A stretch of DNA of 53,819 nt from Reticulitermes lucifugus (GCA_026260175.1 JAKCWW010002760.1:1-53819); one strand, 5' to 3'. Shown: positions 9,381-21,468, counted from the first letter of the stretch. The notes: generated by a model from the letters alone, not told the origin. Numbers and translations are program-made.

Positions 9381-12300
9381 ATGGGTTTATTTTTTCCTAA
9401 CAGCCAGGGCCAGCATGAAGCCTGTTAAGGCGAACGCCTTAGCCCGACTGCACTATTTTAGACGGCCCCCCCACCACCACTGGACGATATCGTTTCTGAA
9501 TTGCAATGGTCAGAAGAACGGATGGCGACGTCAAGTGCTCAGAAACTGCATTAAGAAAATCCCCTATAAACACAAGCGCGCGTAATTATTATTATTATTT
9601 ATATATTACTATTTGTATATTACTATTTGAAAATTCTAGGATATGGCATAATGGATTTGGGCTAGGAAAAGTGTCCATAAAGGGAGAAAAGTGGAAGCGC
9701 GTGACTTTTTCGAAAAAAAATTCCCAAGGGTGGAAGCGAATTATAAACACGGCTGCTGCGAAAAAGTAGAGTATTATACGTGAAAACTCAAAAGATTTTT
9801 ACGATCTTTGTGGAAGCTACAATTTTAGTTTATTTCATTGAGATGTCGCAAAGAATATCCTGAACTGTAAATATTCAGCTCGTACCGCGCAGTAAACACA
9901 TCCCGTCTTGGTTATGAAAACAAGTCAGCTAGTGCTGTGTACGGATCTGTTTGTCGTAAGGTAAATAAAAACGCATAAGTACACTCTGTGGGCAGAATGT
10001 GGGATTTTTTAATGTTAAATCCGGTGGTACAGAAAGTAAACACTAGGCTTTAGAAGGTTAAGGGTCTTTTGGAACTTTACGCAACAAGTATAACAAATTT
10101 GTAGTGTCGTCTCCTTCGGACATTTTAAAACTACTACCCTCTCAAAACCCCTACAGGAAACAAGACGGGAATGTCTTATAGAAATGTTGAAAGCTATATG
10201 ATTTCATGTTCGAAATTTTCAACCTGCATTAGCTGAAATTGGGACTGTAACCTCTGACGATAAAATTAAAGGCGAGATAAGTTCAAACGAACAGCAACTG
10301 ACCAAATTTTAATTTATTGTAAGCCTAATTATTTGGTACGATTTTTGGTTAAATGTAAATTTTGCTAGTAATACTCGTAATTATATTGCAAAGTTCCACC
10401 ATGCACATATATTTGGCCATAGTTGGTCTGTACAGATTGGTAAAGCTAAAGGAATTGCAGATAAATGAATTATAGAATTAAAATTCGAACGTTCGAAACG
10501 CAGGAGACAGCCGGTGAAATATTTGTTTTTGTAAAATATGAACAAATTTAATGTGATTGATGTCATTGATACTTCCAGAAGTTATAAAGATTTGCATCTG
10601 GCATTAGAGGGGAACTAGACGGAATGGATTTACTTGAGGAAAAGAAAATGTTAAGAAATATTATACCAGAGAACTGTTGAAGTTGCCACGACCTAAAATA
10701 TATTATCAACAATAATCTCTCTGTAATGTATCCAGATATGATTACAGTTTACAGATATTGATAACAATGTCCATTACAGTGGCTTCGGCTTAAAAGAGAA
10801 AACTACCTTCGATCGACGACTAGTTAGGAGTGATTTCCTTCGTTATTATTTTTATCAATCGAAAAATTGCGAAAAATTTAGACTGTGATGATGCATTCTG
10901 TAAATTTGCATCCAAAAGAACCAAAAAAATTCTATACAGTTCTATTTAAATATGTATTCTAAAAGAGTTTATATTTTTGCAGTATTTTGTATGTGTTATG
11001 ATATGACCTTTTCATCTGATATAAATAAATTTTGAGTTTTCTTCTTTTTCTTCTTTTTCTTCTTTGTTATTGTGTATGTGTCCTAGCACCGCATAACATT
11101 TTGCACCCGACCCCCAAATTTTCACGCCGGTAGTGCCAACAGCAGTTTTAAATATATGAGGAAGACGTAAATACGCTCAGTTCCACTTTCTGGTAACATC
11201 AATTCCGCTGAAAACGACATAAATGACTTGAAACTCTTAATTACACAGTCAACGTCACAAAAGATACCTATGTATACACAAAATTAAAATTCCACAAGTT
11301 CCACAATACTTTCAGCTTTGCCTGTGTCCACACACTGGTCACTTAATTGAACATACCTACACACAGATTTACAAAATATTCGTCAAATATTTACAGAAGA
11401 GTTTCGGCAGGCTGAACTAAGTGCGTGCTAATTATGCAATAAGTTATCGCCACCAAGCTGGCGTACATGACAAGAGGTACCACGAGTCTAATTAACTAAT
11501 TAACCTGTATTAAATAAATGACTTTCTGAATGACTAATTTACATAGTATATTCTAACACCCAAAAGCTCAGTTCCGCCAATATCAAGCCACGTAAGTGAG
11601 CACGAAATTAAATTCACCTTCCGAAGTCACAGTCTCTCCTTCTTCCGTCTTAATGTTATGCTACTAGCTGATAGTTCTCCACCTCATGTAGAACCCACAT
11701 GTTCATGTCCGTGTTCACAAAAGCCAATCAACTGAACTGTTTTGATCCACGCCAATCTACTTCAACAGCAATTTTTTAAAACAGAAAACGGAAAGACATA
11801 GGCTTACTGAATGGTAGCCAGCATTCTCACAGTAAATACGCTCTTAGTTTCTTAGTGAATGTAATTTTGAGTTGTTTCTGTTGTTCTCAAATACCAACTT
11901 TGTCTCATTTTTCAGCGCATTCACATCGGTGCGGGGCGCCCAGTAAAATCACTGTCTGACTGCTCGTAGGCATGTAACTGCCCGAGAATGATGGAAGAGA
12001 TCTTCATTTGAACTGTGGTTTAGATCGAACAATTTTAGCTACAACTTTACTTGAACACCTAAATGCATTCCTGCTCACTTGAGTTTTCGTAAGAAGGTCT
12101 TGCTCATGCGCAGAACGTTGGCATTCCTGTGCAGGACCCATACACAGGTTAAGAAAACAAAATTATAATTTGTATCATTTAAATTCCGCCGTCAAAATAT
12201 AGAAATTAGTACTCCAAATGTTTTGTGTTTTTCCATTTCCTTGTAACAGAATTAGAAAGAGCAGGCTTTGTAAACGATTGACGTGCATAATATTAACGCT

Positions 12301-12639
12301 ATGCTTACGTTTCCTAACTTATTAATTTTTAGATAGCTTAACGAGGCAGTTTCACCTGCAAACGTTATATAGCGTCGAATAACTATGAATATATGAATGA
12401 ATATGAATACTATGAATGGCGAGTAGCTTATGCCTTCGAGGAAGATGTGTACTGTGTGCTTCAAGGCATTCGCTTTTGAAAACTCAATAATGATTATCGC
12501 TATAAGTACCTCGACCGATGTTACCAAACGATACTGTTAAGTGCCTTGTATAGAGGAGGTCCCGAGTTCAATACGAGGGACCGGTATTCTGACGAGATTA
12601 TCGTGATTCTTCGCCAGGATAACTTGGTATAATTACTAA
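9381..12639. other. No gene seen in about 3.2 kb
   Basis: Strongly AT-rich. A short imperfect (CTTTTT)n tract lies at 11040-11072 just after an A/T-rich stretch. A 'gagttcaatacg' B-box-like block occurs near 12560, but no A box or body goes with it. The ORFs here are short and unrecognised. Confidence 0.5.
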
Positions 12640-12885
12640 GACCGAGGATTCACGATTGCATTTGCGGCAGGAGTGAAAGATTTTTCTGTTCTCAGAGCGT
12701 TTAGACTAGCTCTAGGACTCACTCTGCCTCTTATTGTGTGGGTGCTTGAGGCTTTTGTCCGGGAATATAGAAGCTCGGGCCTGAAGCTGACAACTCCCCA
12801 CCGTCTAGTGCCACCATATTCCTTAATGGTGTGGCGCTTTCTTAAGCGCAGGGACAACTTTACTTTTGCCTTTTCCTCTCCCTCT
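12640..12885 (+). repeat. SINE-B copy, diverged
   Basis: Follows the 'gagatttttctcttctcg' version of SINE-B seen at 50570-50850: 'agtgaaagatttttctgtt' is followed by the body, 'ccaccgtctagtgccacca', 'cttaatggtgtg' and the 'gggacaactttac' tail. The overlapping 71- to 73-codon ORFs on both strands are artefacts. Confidence 0.6.
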
Positions 12886-12989
12886 TAAGGTAAATTTAGG
12901 TTTATGCATCCCGTTGTGAATTTTTACAAAAAGGAAAATAATACACGATTCGTCTTTCACAACTCAATCTTTGTAATTAAGTTTCAATT

Positions 12990-13030
12990 TCTACTACATG
13001 TTTCGGCCATATTGCCAGCCATCAAGATAC
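12990..13030 (-). ncRNA. Degenerate hammerhead-like motif
   Basis: Minus strand: UUGAUGG (C3 to U, one base missing at the A9 side), stem II GGCU...GGCC, then GAAACAUGUA with palindromic ACAUGU as stem III. The core damage makes activity unlikely. Confidence 0.45.
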
Positions 13031-13066
13031 TACGTTTAAAATATCTTGAGGATGAATAATATTTTG

Positions 13067-13106
13067 CAATCAGCATGACAGAATTTTAATTCTGACATGC
13101 TGATTG
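13067..13106. repeat. Near-perfect 19-bp inverted repeat, 2-bp spacer
   Basis: The arm at 13067-13085 (caatcagcatgacagaatt) pairs with 13088-13106 with one mismatch across a two-base spacer. The palindrome could form a cruciform or be the centre of a folded-back element. It lies 37 bp from the degenerate hammerhead at 12990-13030. Confidence 0.8.
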
Positions 13107-14325
13107 ACCACTTCCTTTCATATCCTCTCAAATTCATTATTATTGTTGGACGCCGTATAGACAGTGCGGATATTTCATTTTAAAAAGTCGACCGATATTA
13201 TAATCGGGCTTATCTGACCACAGCAGGAACCTGCTTAGACTCGCATTTCTTATATCGAGTTTATTGCCTCAATATTTCTGATCAACATTCTCCGTATATG
13301 GATACATTAGCGGGCGGTACCACGCCTTCTCGTCCAACTTCTTTCACTAATTGTGCTTCTGCTTGGAGGCAGACAGGTCTATTTCACAGCATCAGACTGC
13401 ATGGCATCACGGTATGTCACCAATTAGGGCACGTAGCCTGATCACTCCAGTCTGACCGGTTGCATGGCCTTAGTGAGGCATACAGTCTGGAAAGAAGCGT
13501 TGTGACATCTGGTGTATCAGTCCCACACGAACTTACTGTGACAAGTGTTGCTGATTTTAGTGACAGATTACAGATCTATGCCCCTGTGTCTAGTATACTG
13601 CCTCTGGCTCCAAGCTGCGTAATGAGGAACCTGCAGGCATAGCAGTGCAAGAGTTTTTACGATACAGCAATGCTTTTGGAAAGAGAAGTAAAGGAAGAAA
13701 AGAAAATGGAAGGCAGAAGGATAAATAAAAAGGGAAAAGAGATGATGAAAGTGGCTGTGTATGAGAAAATATGAAATCAAGTTTTCAATATATTCCAAAG
13801 ATGAAGAAGCGTTTTTAAACATTTGAAATATTAGCAAGTTTATATTTAACAAAATTTAATTCTAATTTACGTCTTTATGCAACATATATGACGCAATGTT
13901 TCTTTCTTCTCCATATCTATCACAGAACTAAATGTCATGTGTGTGACTGACTGACTAAAAGGTACGTGTTATTCAATCACAGCAGACATAGCTGCTCTTA
14001 ATGTTCGAATGATGGCGTTAATCAACAGACTATCTCGATATGCACGAACATCCTTCCCGCTGAATCTGCAACGCGCCACTTTAACTGGTGCTCAATAATT
14101 TTTCGGATTACCGAGAGACCCACTTGGTCGCTACCAATCAAACCAACAAAAGCTATCTAAGGGAGGAGACCTGCGCTAACCTCGGGTCGACGTCCGTCTG
14201 TCCGTTCAGCCATTCCTGTGCACGAAACACCGCATTACACGAGGACCTAAGAATTTGGCTGGAAGTCTTGACGTGGTCATACAAAGGACTTCAGTTAAAA
14301 ACAGCATTATGTCCCTTCTGGGGGG
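13107..14325. other. No gene seen
   Basis: Contains an 84-codon plus-strand ORF (14088-14342) and a 94-codon minus-strand ORF (13568-13852) that match nothing I recognise. No repeat was identified. Confidence 0.45.
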
Positions 14326-14640
14326 GGGCCGCGATAACGTAGTCGGTGTAACGACTCGCTATGGGCTGGACGGTTCAGGGTTCGAACCCCGGTGAGGGCG
14401 AGACTTACCTTGCCCGTCCAGACAGGCACCGGTGTCCACCCAGCCTCCTGTGCAATGGGTACTGGGTCTCTTTCCTGGGGATAAAGCGGGCGAGCTGTGA
14501 CGTGAACCACCTACCACCATATAGCGCCAAGGTTAAAGAAAGGTTACATTTATATATCTAACCCCCACCCCCCACCCTGTGTGCCTTCGTGGCATGTTAT
14601 AGGTTATAGGTTGGACTTTACCTTACTCTTCGCAGGGGAA
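14326..14640 (+). repeat. SINE-B, nearly full length
   Basis: A tRNA-like head (A-box-like 'gataacgtagtcggtgtaa', B box 'gggttcgaaccccgg' at 14378-14392) is followed by the SINE-B body: 'cgtccagacaggcaccggtg', 'tgcaatgggtactgggtctc', 'ggggataaagcgg', 'ccaccatatagcgccaagg' and 'gtgccttcgtggcatgtta'. The tail is 'ggactttacctta'. With 22016-22335, it is one of the most complete copies here and defines the family. Confidence 0.8.
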
Positions 14641-14659
14641 GGGGGGATGTAAAAATTTG

Positions 14660-14750
14660 TTTGGATGGATGACTGGGATTTGAACCCAGCGAGTCTCGAC
14701 GTGTAGGTTGAGGGTCTTTGGCACCTGGGCTGAAAGAGAGAGTGAGGAGA
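14660..14750 (-). repeat. tRNA-like SINE head fragment
   Basis: On the minus strand a B-box-like 'gggttcaaatcccag' (complement of 'ctgggatttgaacccag' at 14668-14684) lies downstream of a possible A-box region. There is no clear body and it does not fold as a normal tRNA by eye, so it is probably a broken SINE head. Confidence 0.4.
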
Positions 14751-14846
14751 GTACCCCGTCTTTTTTATCCTAACATCAGTACTATAACTGAAGAAAATCA
14801 CGGAAAATGACAGTCAGTTTAGCCGAAAGGTGTTAGGCACAGTTCG

Positions 14847-15188
14847 TTGTGTCTACCTGGCCTCCACTTTACGAGCAGCCTCGACTGGCATGCTTATTTC
14901 CAGTCGCCTTCAGTTCAGATCTCAGGCGAATTTGAGCAGCTCTCGGTAGGCAAAAGTACCTTCCAAGTTGCCGAACTAGGGGCTTTCTCACTACCTAACG
15001 TTGAGTCGAAACTCTTGTTTGGTGCTGTCATGTGGTCGGCGAAAGTAGAACCTCCAAATCTTCGTGAATTTGCTTGTTGTTCACGTAGCAAGATCCGTGA
15101 AGTAGCAATGCGAAGGCACTTGATTTATACCACTTGCTGTTTCCCGACTTGGGTTCTGGCAACAGACTTACAGATAGGGAAGGCTTAA
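14847..15188 (+). CDS. 113-codon ORF of unknown nature
   Basis: This is one of the longer non-repetitive ORFs of the window: an ATG-started frame ending RSKIREVAMRRH...ATDLQIGKA. It sits in a somewhat GC-richer patch than its flanks. No domain, signal peptide or membrane segment is evident and I recognise no homologue. It may be a chance ORF, an exon or part of an unrecognised repeat. Confidence 0.12.
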   Translation: MCLPGLHFTSSLDWHAYFQSPSVQISGEFEQLSVGKSTFQVAELGAFSLPNVESKLLFGAVMWSAKVEPPNLREFACCSRSKIREVAMRRHLIYTTCCFPTWVLATDLQIGKA

Positions 15189-17408
15189 TCCATCGTATGC
15201 TGAACGCTAATCTAGCCTGCTCTTTTTAAACCTCTAAAACCCACCTGCACACAATCCTCTCTTCTCAACTTAATATAAGTCGACTTCCAACAGATATTAT
15301 ACGAAAAGTGGCTTACAGGAACTTGTAATTTCACATAAGAAAACTTTTCACAGTATATTGTCATCCTAAAGAAAGTTTCCTGTAGCAGCTGACAGTTTCA
15401 GTTGTGCCATTATTGTAAGAAAACAGAACATCAACTGTTACTGGCCTACATACCAACTTATGCGGAAGCCCCTTCCTTATTTCATTAATTTTCCTGCATA
15501 TTTCCTGTGGGTGTAAAAACCCAGAAAACTATCATGTGACTGATTTCATATTCAGTAGCAGATTAATTTATTCTTCAATAAGACCCTTGGGTAACTGAGA
15601 ATCCTCCAATTATCTATCCAGAATTTCCAACATTCCAGGTCTTTAGAAATTTCTCAGCTCTTGATTCGCACAACAAAGGAAATACCAATTTTAAATCATA
15701 ATTTAACTTAATGTGGGCAATCCCATTGCATTTCTGTATGAAAAGTTATCAATAATCATCCGCCAAACGTATTAAATAATTTTGTGAGCCGCTTAATTAT
15801 TGATAACTTTGAAATCATAATGTTGGACAGGCCCATCTCAAAATTATTTGGCTGGTTAAAAAATGTCTTACGTGCAAACTGTAGGCGATCCTGACCAAAC
15901 TAAATTCACTTTCAAATATGATGCATTACAAAGTAACCCCCCATCACAAAGTGTATCCAATTTTTTCGATAAAATTAACGAATTTCTCATTTTTCTCCTG
16001 TGTGTTGTTGCCTTGTTCATCTCTCTCTTCTTGTCTTAGTGACCGTACTAACGCTGCGCAAACACTATAAATTATTAAGTTTCTTATTACGTAATTTTCT
16101 CCACACTTAATTGCTTCGTGTCTTTTAGGCCGAAAGATCATCATTGCCTGAAAAATGAAATCAATGATCAATCTTTCGACTGATGCCAATGGCCTGTAAT
16201 TTATGTAGAACACTAAATCGAATAAATCTTTAGACAGAATTCTAATTTCTCATGACAGACTTAAACAGAAAGTTTAGCATTCCTAACTCACAGGTTATTT
16301 TTTCAGTACTAACGACATATGTGTGGTAAACCTCAAGGGATTTCCCGGTTCACTCTGATCTGCCCATTGTGCAGGAACCTCCTGGCGGCAATGTCACAAC
16401 CACCAGTGATTCGGGGACTGGGCACTGACGTTTGCGAGATTTGAAACGAGATTTAATAAATCACGCCTGCTGGGCCTCTGAGAAAACATCTATGGTTATT
16501 TCTGTTAATAAACAATTAGGCAGCTTTGCAGATGGGCAAGGAATAACTTAATAATAACGAACCACGGTCAACATTTAACTCTATAGCTGATGATGGGCGA
16601 CCTAATATCCACTCTGTTGTGACACCGGTAATTTCGGTTTATCTACAGAGAGGGATTAATCACGTAATGATGTGTATTAACGGAAGGGGTTGTTTTCTCC
16701 TTTCATTATATGTCAGAAATGCAGCCCCTTCTTTGTTCCATGCTGTCAGTCTGCCAAGCAGGTAGAATGCGCGTAACACTACCTTTGCTCCTACATTTTT
16801 AGATTTATCAGCATCACGTTTGAACCAACACAGAGAAATGATGCGACTGGGCGAAAGAAGAAGAAATTGATTTCTGCATCGAAGCGTTAGCGTCTAAAAC
16901 CTGCTGCACCAAAATCCTCGTGGCCATATACAGACGGTTTGTTCATGTCTAGAGACATCTCATATATTTCATATTAATACACGTCACAATCGGCATTCTT
17001 TCACTCGTACACTGTCTTTAATCTTTCCGCCCTCCATTTTTTCTTCTGTTTTACTTTCAAAACGCTATATAAATAGTTGACTTGAGGGATGGGGTAAAAG
17101 CAAGGGAATCATCAGTCGCGGTCGTGATTTGAATAGAAAAATTTCCGACTGCTATAACCACCATACAATGAGCTAGGAACCCCGCTTTCTATTAAGCAAG
17201 TAGCAGGAACAGAACTTCGAATTTTCCTCTAGTTTTGAAAACGACAGTTGAATTATTACCTTATAGATATATTGCACACTCTCTGAGATGTGTTTAGTAT
17301 AAATGGAGTTTCGGTAAATGTGAAGCCTTCTTCAGAACAGGCCGTTTGCTTCGGACAAAGAACAATGCCCAGTGTAAATGCAGCGCAATATAACTTCATG
17401 TAAAGCCA
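15189..17408. other. No gene seen
   Basis: AT-rich. The 89-codon minus ORF at 15944-16213 is unrecognised. A very weak hammerhead-like string at 17308-17335 was considered and rejected. Confidence 0.5.
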
Positions 17409-17660
17409 TCCCTATATAGGCCAGGATAGGCCCTTAAGGCTCCAAGAGGTTGAGGTTCCCAGAATTTCTAGACAATCGGCACAAGAAAGTGGCAAGGTTG
17501 TCAGCCCTACGCACCAGCTGCCTTTACCCCAGGAGACATCCCTGGTACTCATTTCTGTTAGCGGTCGGGAGAGTTAAGTCAATGAAAAATCCCAATGACC
17601 CCATCGGGAACCGAACCCGGGACCTTCCGGCTTGTAGCGCTGTGTCTCAACCCCATACCT
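17409..17660 (-). repeat. SINE-E copy
   Basis: Minus orientation. The B box is the complement of 'gggaaccgaacccgggac' at about 17609-17626, with the tRNA-like head toward 17660. The body contains the complement of 'cacaagaaagtggcaaggtt' and ends in the 'ggcccttaaggctccaagag' block. The same body blocks occur in plus orientation at 36969-37075. Confidence 0.7.
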
Positions 17661-18599
17661 TCATGTGCATCATGCAATAAATCAACAAGTGCAAATTCTA
17701 TTACAAACTGGCAAACAAGAATTTTTACAGACAGGCTGAACTAGAATCTTGATAGGATAAGAGGCAAAAACATTTGGTTTCATCTGACTGAGGCAGAAGA
17801 ACAGGATCTGTCGCAGTTTTATGAAAACCCTCAATGAGATTCTCAGACTGACTAGTTGAGTCTATTGCTCTTTCTACGAATTCTGTCTCCATTAGTCAAT
17901 ACGGTCATGGTCTGGTGTTATAAGATTTGTCATTCATTTGCTACCAGAAGCAGTGGTATCTGAAGGCATCATCCACTAATTGAATCAAAAAATAAAAGGC
18001 GGCAGTAAGCATATTCAGAACAACTACTGCTTTTGTACGCGATATTAAGAGCTACGCTGACATCGACAAATGTTAGACACAACAGCTTAAGCATACCAAG
18101 ATTTTTTCTTTTACTCGCATTTTCTATGTGTTTCTCATGTGCCAGTAGGGTGTGTGTTGTTGGCCTTACGCGTTGCTATGGACATGTGTGGACAGGAGGG
18201 TGCGTCGAAATGTCCACCCCACGCTCCTACTTCGTGTGGGATACGAAGACATGTTTGTTCGTTGCACATCTGCTTCTACATAAGCACTAGCTTACTGACA
18301 AAATAAACACAAAAACAAAAACTTGTCGGCGCACCTTTTTCCTTCATTCGGTGTAGTTCATTTACTTTCATGATTGCCATATTAGTAAACTTGCATTACT
18401 GAGATCACATGTGCTAGCGGATGCTGAATTGTGGAACTACGCTGCATACGTATGTGTTGCTGTAATTCTGTTGTTACGGTTACTTTATTACTAATATTTA
18501 TAGGATAATATGTAAAATGAGCCTATAGGCTTATCACGACAGATATACGTTTATAAGAGAATCTGAAAACGTTTTTCAAAACTGGGGATTATGGCTCCC
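17661..18599. other. No gene seen
   Basis: Contains an unrecognised 85-codon plus ORF (18033-18290) and no repeat that I can identify. Confidence 0.45.
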
Positions 18600-18608
18600 T
18601 TAGCTCAC

Positions 18609-18868
18609 TTTTTTTCTTGTGGCGAAACAGCCCTACTCGGGCCTAGGTCGCCTCTTGTTGAGGTTTCGAGATCACACACAGACATACCACACTCGGAAGG
18701 GCTCCTCTGTACGAGGGATCGGCCCGTCGCAGAGACCTCTACCTAAAACGCAATGCATTTACAAGAGACAGATATCCCAGCCCCCGGCAGGATTCGAACC
18801 CTCAATCCCAGCAAGCGAGTGGCCGCAGACCTATGCCTCAGATAACGAGGCCACCGGAATCAGCCACG
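18609..18868 (-). mobile_element. SINE-A copy with 9-bp TSD
   Basis: A 260-bp tRNA-derived SINE on the minus strand. The B box is the complement of 'ggattcgaaccct' near 18790; the A-box region lies toward 18850. The conserved body includes 'gcagagacctctaccta' and 'acataccacactcgga', and the 3' end is a short T run on the plus strand. The direct repeat TTAGCTCAC flanks it at 18600-18608 and 18869-18877, the signature of LINE-assisted insertion. Confidence 0.88.
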
Positions 18869-18877
18869 TTAGCTCAC

Positions 18878-19770
18878 CTATCGACTTAATTACTGATGCA
18901 CATCAAATCAACTGCCCTGAATTAATATTGTTTTAAGTACGAAAACCTTCACATACGCCCAACCCTTGTTTTACGCCCGTTTGTTTTACGGCTTTTTCCT
19001 TTACTCTCCTTGCCAATTTACACGGCTTCTTAATTTGAGTTCTTCAATTTTCGGTTTAATGCCTTTTGGCTGGCTGCATTCTATTACGCTAACCCCTCCT
19101 CTCTGATGGGAATACAAGTTTTGATTTACGCCTTTTTTATTTACGACCACGTTTTCATGAACGCGACTAGGGCGCAAAACTAGGGCTTTGTGTATTTGAA
19201 TTGTTATCTCAGTCTGTGTCCCCGCAATACATGAAGCAAAATTTTTGGAGAAAACCTTAAAAATATGGCTGATATTACTGATTAGTTTCTATCAGCAGTT
19301 GCAGGCTAGCATGAATCACTTTACCTACTAAAACACACACACATTTACACACGCTGCCTGTTGTTGTACAGGTTTGTGTCATTGGGAAGTTTCTTTGGAC
19401 TTCATGTGTTGTTTGGGTAAAGAATAGGTCTATGCCTATATAAGACGTTTAGAAGCCAACTCACTCTTGTCTATGGAAGTTAATTCTAATTTCTTACATT
19501 GTCTAGTAATATGGAGAGCGCGAGCCAGCCTCCGAAACATCGTACATATTGTTACGAAGATAATGGATAATATATAAAAAGGACATTCATAATGTAAATG
19601 AACACAGGATGATATACTAAGAGGTAATGTCACGCTTGTGCCTAAATAATGCACTATCATTTTTCCACACATTCATTAACCTCGATTATAAATTGAGGTG
19701 AATTTTCAGCTTCATTCTGGGCTTCTCTACTCGTGGGGAAAATTCTATGATGTTCTGTTGATGCTGTGTG
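18878..19770. other. No gene seen
   Basis: AT-rich, with no recognised repeat. The minus ORF at 19436-19672 is unremarkable. Confidence 0.45.
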
Positions 19771-19777
19771 GACGCTG

Positions 19778-19911
19778 GAATGGTACTGCAACGAGATCAA
19801 TAGGATGCTGATGTATCCCGGAGTGGTAACGCACGTGATGGTTAGGATGCTGAGGCCGGATACTAAATTTGTATTGCGCTCAATGAATATGATGCTGGAT
19901 AGCTTCTACAG
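19778..19911. repeat. Diverged ~45-bp minisatellite, left part
   Basis: Three diverged monomers share the core 'aataggatgctg': 'atcaataggatgctgatgta', 'atggttaggatgctgaggcc' and 'atgaatatgatgctggatag'. They match the two near-identical monomers at 20341-20442, on the other side of the hAT-like MITE. Confidence 0.7.
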
Positions 19912-20336
19912 CAGGCCGATGCAACATTGCATGTGGTGCGGGAAACTTCGGCAAAATTTGGCCTGCATGCGGGCAACATGAAATGCAGTGCACAAAATGA
20001 AGAATGACTAAGCAAGTTTATAATTATATGTATACTGTTACCTGTATGTTTGTGCTATAAAATATAGGATAATAATACAAAAAATTCATAAAAAATCAAT
20101 TCACAACCTAGGCTAGGGTTTAGCTGTTTTAGCACACTTTTACAAAATGAATTATGAAAGCAGTATATGTCTCAAGAAACAAACAACGTATAAGTTCTCA
20201 AAATTCCTTTGACGTTTTATCTCGGCTTTGACAGGGAAAGGCTAAAAGACGTTTTCTCCTTTCCAGTGTCTCCACGGGCAACATAACACTGTCGACTGCA
20301 ACATGTTGCCCGCGAGCTGCGGGTTGGGCAGACCTG
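19912..20336. mobile_element. hAT-like MITE inserted in the minisatellite
   Basis: The left end CAGGCCGATGCAAC and the complement of the right end, CAGGTCTGCCCAAC, match at 10 of 14 positions. Flanking octamers TTCTACAG (19904-19911) and CCCTAGAG (20337-20344) agree at five of eight positions around a central TA, as expected for an old Buster-type (nnnTAnnn) target duplication. Subterminal blocks 'gcgggcaacatg' and 'catgttgcccgc' are inverted repeats of each other. No transposase is encoded. The TSD is diverged, so the class is likely rather than certain. Confidence 0.6.
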
Positions 20337-20450
20337 CCCTAGAGTACTGCCTGGGATGAATAGGATGCTGGATGGGTACCAGAGTGGTATTACTGCCTGG
20401 GATGAATAGGATGCTGGATGGGTACCAGAGTGGTATTACGCGGGACGGTG
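20337..20450. repeat. ~46-bp minisatellite, two near-identical units
   Basis: The unit beginning 'tactgcctgggatgaatagg' and ending 'gggtaccagagtggtat' is repeated twice in tandem between about 20345 and 20437 without visible change. Its older relatives lie at 19778-19911. The near-identity of these two units implies recent duplication or gene conversion. Confidence 0.85.
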
Positions 20451-20644
20451 TAAGTAATCCACATGCTTCTACCAGGAATTTAATCCCTATCTTTCAGTTT
20501 GCAGGCTACCACCTTATTAACTTTATATAATCTGGGTTCATTTAAAGACACTTGTCTAGCTGCATAGGCCATATAGCATCGTATTTGAGCATAATTTGAC
20601 TAATACACGTTCGACATAATGCGTAATGAAGTGATCGCGATTTT

Positions 20645-20745
20645 ATTGATGTCGTGCGCGAGGCGGCCGTGCTTCAGGCGGACAAGCTAAAATCGGGCGT
20701 GAGGCGGACAGTGTTAATTACCGTGGTTCAGGCGGACAGTGAAAC
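20645..20745. repeat. Short array of AGGCGGACA-type units
   Basis: The motif 'gaggcgg' or 'caggcggaca' recurs four times within 100 bp (near 20662, 20676, 20703 and 20731) in otherwise AT-rich DNA, with irregular spacing of roughly 15 to 30 bp. Confidence 0.55.
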
Positions 20746-21038
20746 TGATCCATTTTTATCTGCTACATGATTAAGATAAGGATACTAAGGTTACGCAAGT
20801 TACACAAGCCCATTATCTCCAAACTTTCCCTCACACACTTTTTTTTTCTCCCCCCCAACTTCGGACTCGTCAATGTCTTCATGACATGCAGACAAGAAGC
20901 TTTGTCAGTCACTTACTCATGTAGTATTTTCATTATTTCATATTTATATACAATAACTGCAGACTATAAGTCTTCGTCACACAATCTGGCATTAACACAT
21001 TTTTCTCTTCATTATTTATAATTATTCACATACATAGG

Positions 21039-21468
21039 TTACGTTAGGTTAGGTTACGTTACGTTAGGTTACGTTAGGTTAGGTTACGTTACGTTACGTT
21101 ATGTTAGGTTACGTTACGTTACGTTACGTTAGGTTAATTACGTTATGTTACGTTAGGTTCGGTTACGTTAGGTTAGGTTAGGTTCGGTTTGGTTAGGTTC
21201 GGTTCGGTTAGGTTAGTTTAGGTTACGTCAGATTAGGTTACGTTAAGTTACGTTAGGTTAGGTTAGGTTCGGTTCGGTTAGGTTACGTTACGTTAGGTTA
21301 CGTTAGGTTACGTTAGGTTACGTTAGGTTAGGTTCAGTTACGTTAGGTTACGTTACGTTACGTTAGGTTCGGTTACGTTAGGTTAGGTTAGGTTAGGTTA
21401 GGTTCGGTTAGGTTCGGTTAGGTTAGGTTAGGTTCGGTTAGGTTACGTTACGTTAGGTTACGTTAGGT
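21039..21468 (+). repeat. Interstitial TTAGG/TTACG/TTCGG array
   Basis: About 430 bp of pentamers: TTAGG (the arthropod telomere repeat) mixed with TTACG and TTCGG and a few TTATG or TTCAG variants. A pure telomere would be uniform TTAGG, so this is a diverged interstitial array. The mix of two or three variants in runs suggests spread by local duplication. Confidence 0.93.

Noticed and set aside
14660..14750. tRNA gene on the minus strand
   Set aside because: The T-arm-like block is convincing but the D arm and acceptor stem are not; treated as a SINE head.
17308..17335. Possible hammerhead: CUGAAGA...ACCGAAAC on the minus strand
   Set aside because: The core strings are present, but stem II has only two pairs (GG/CC), stem III is absent and stem I does not pair. 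Left out as chance or too decayed.
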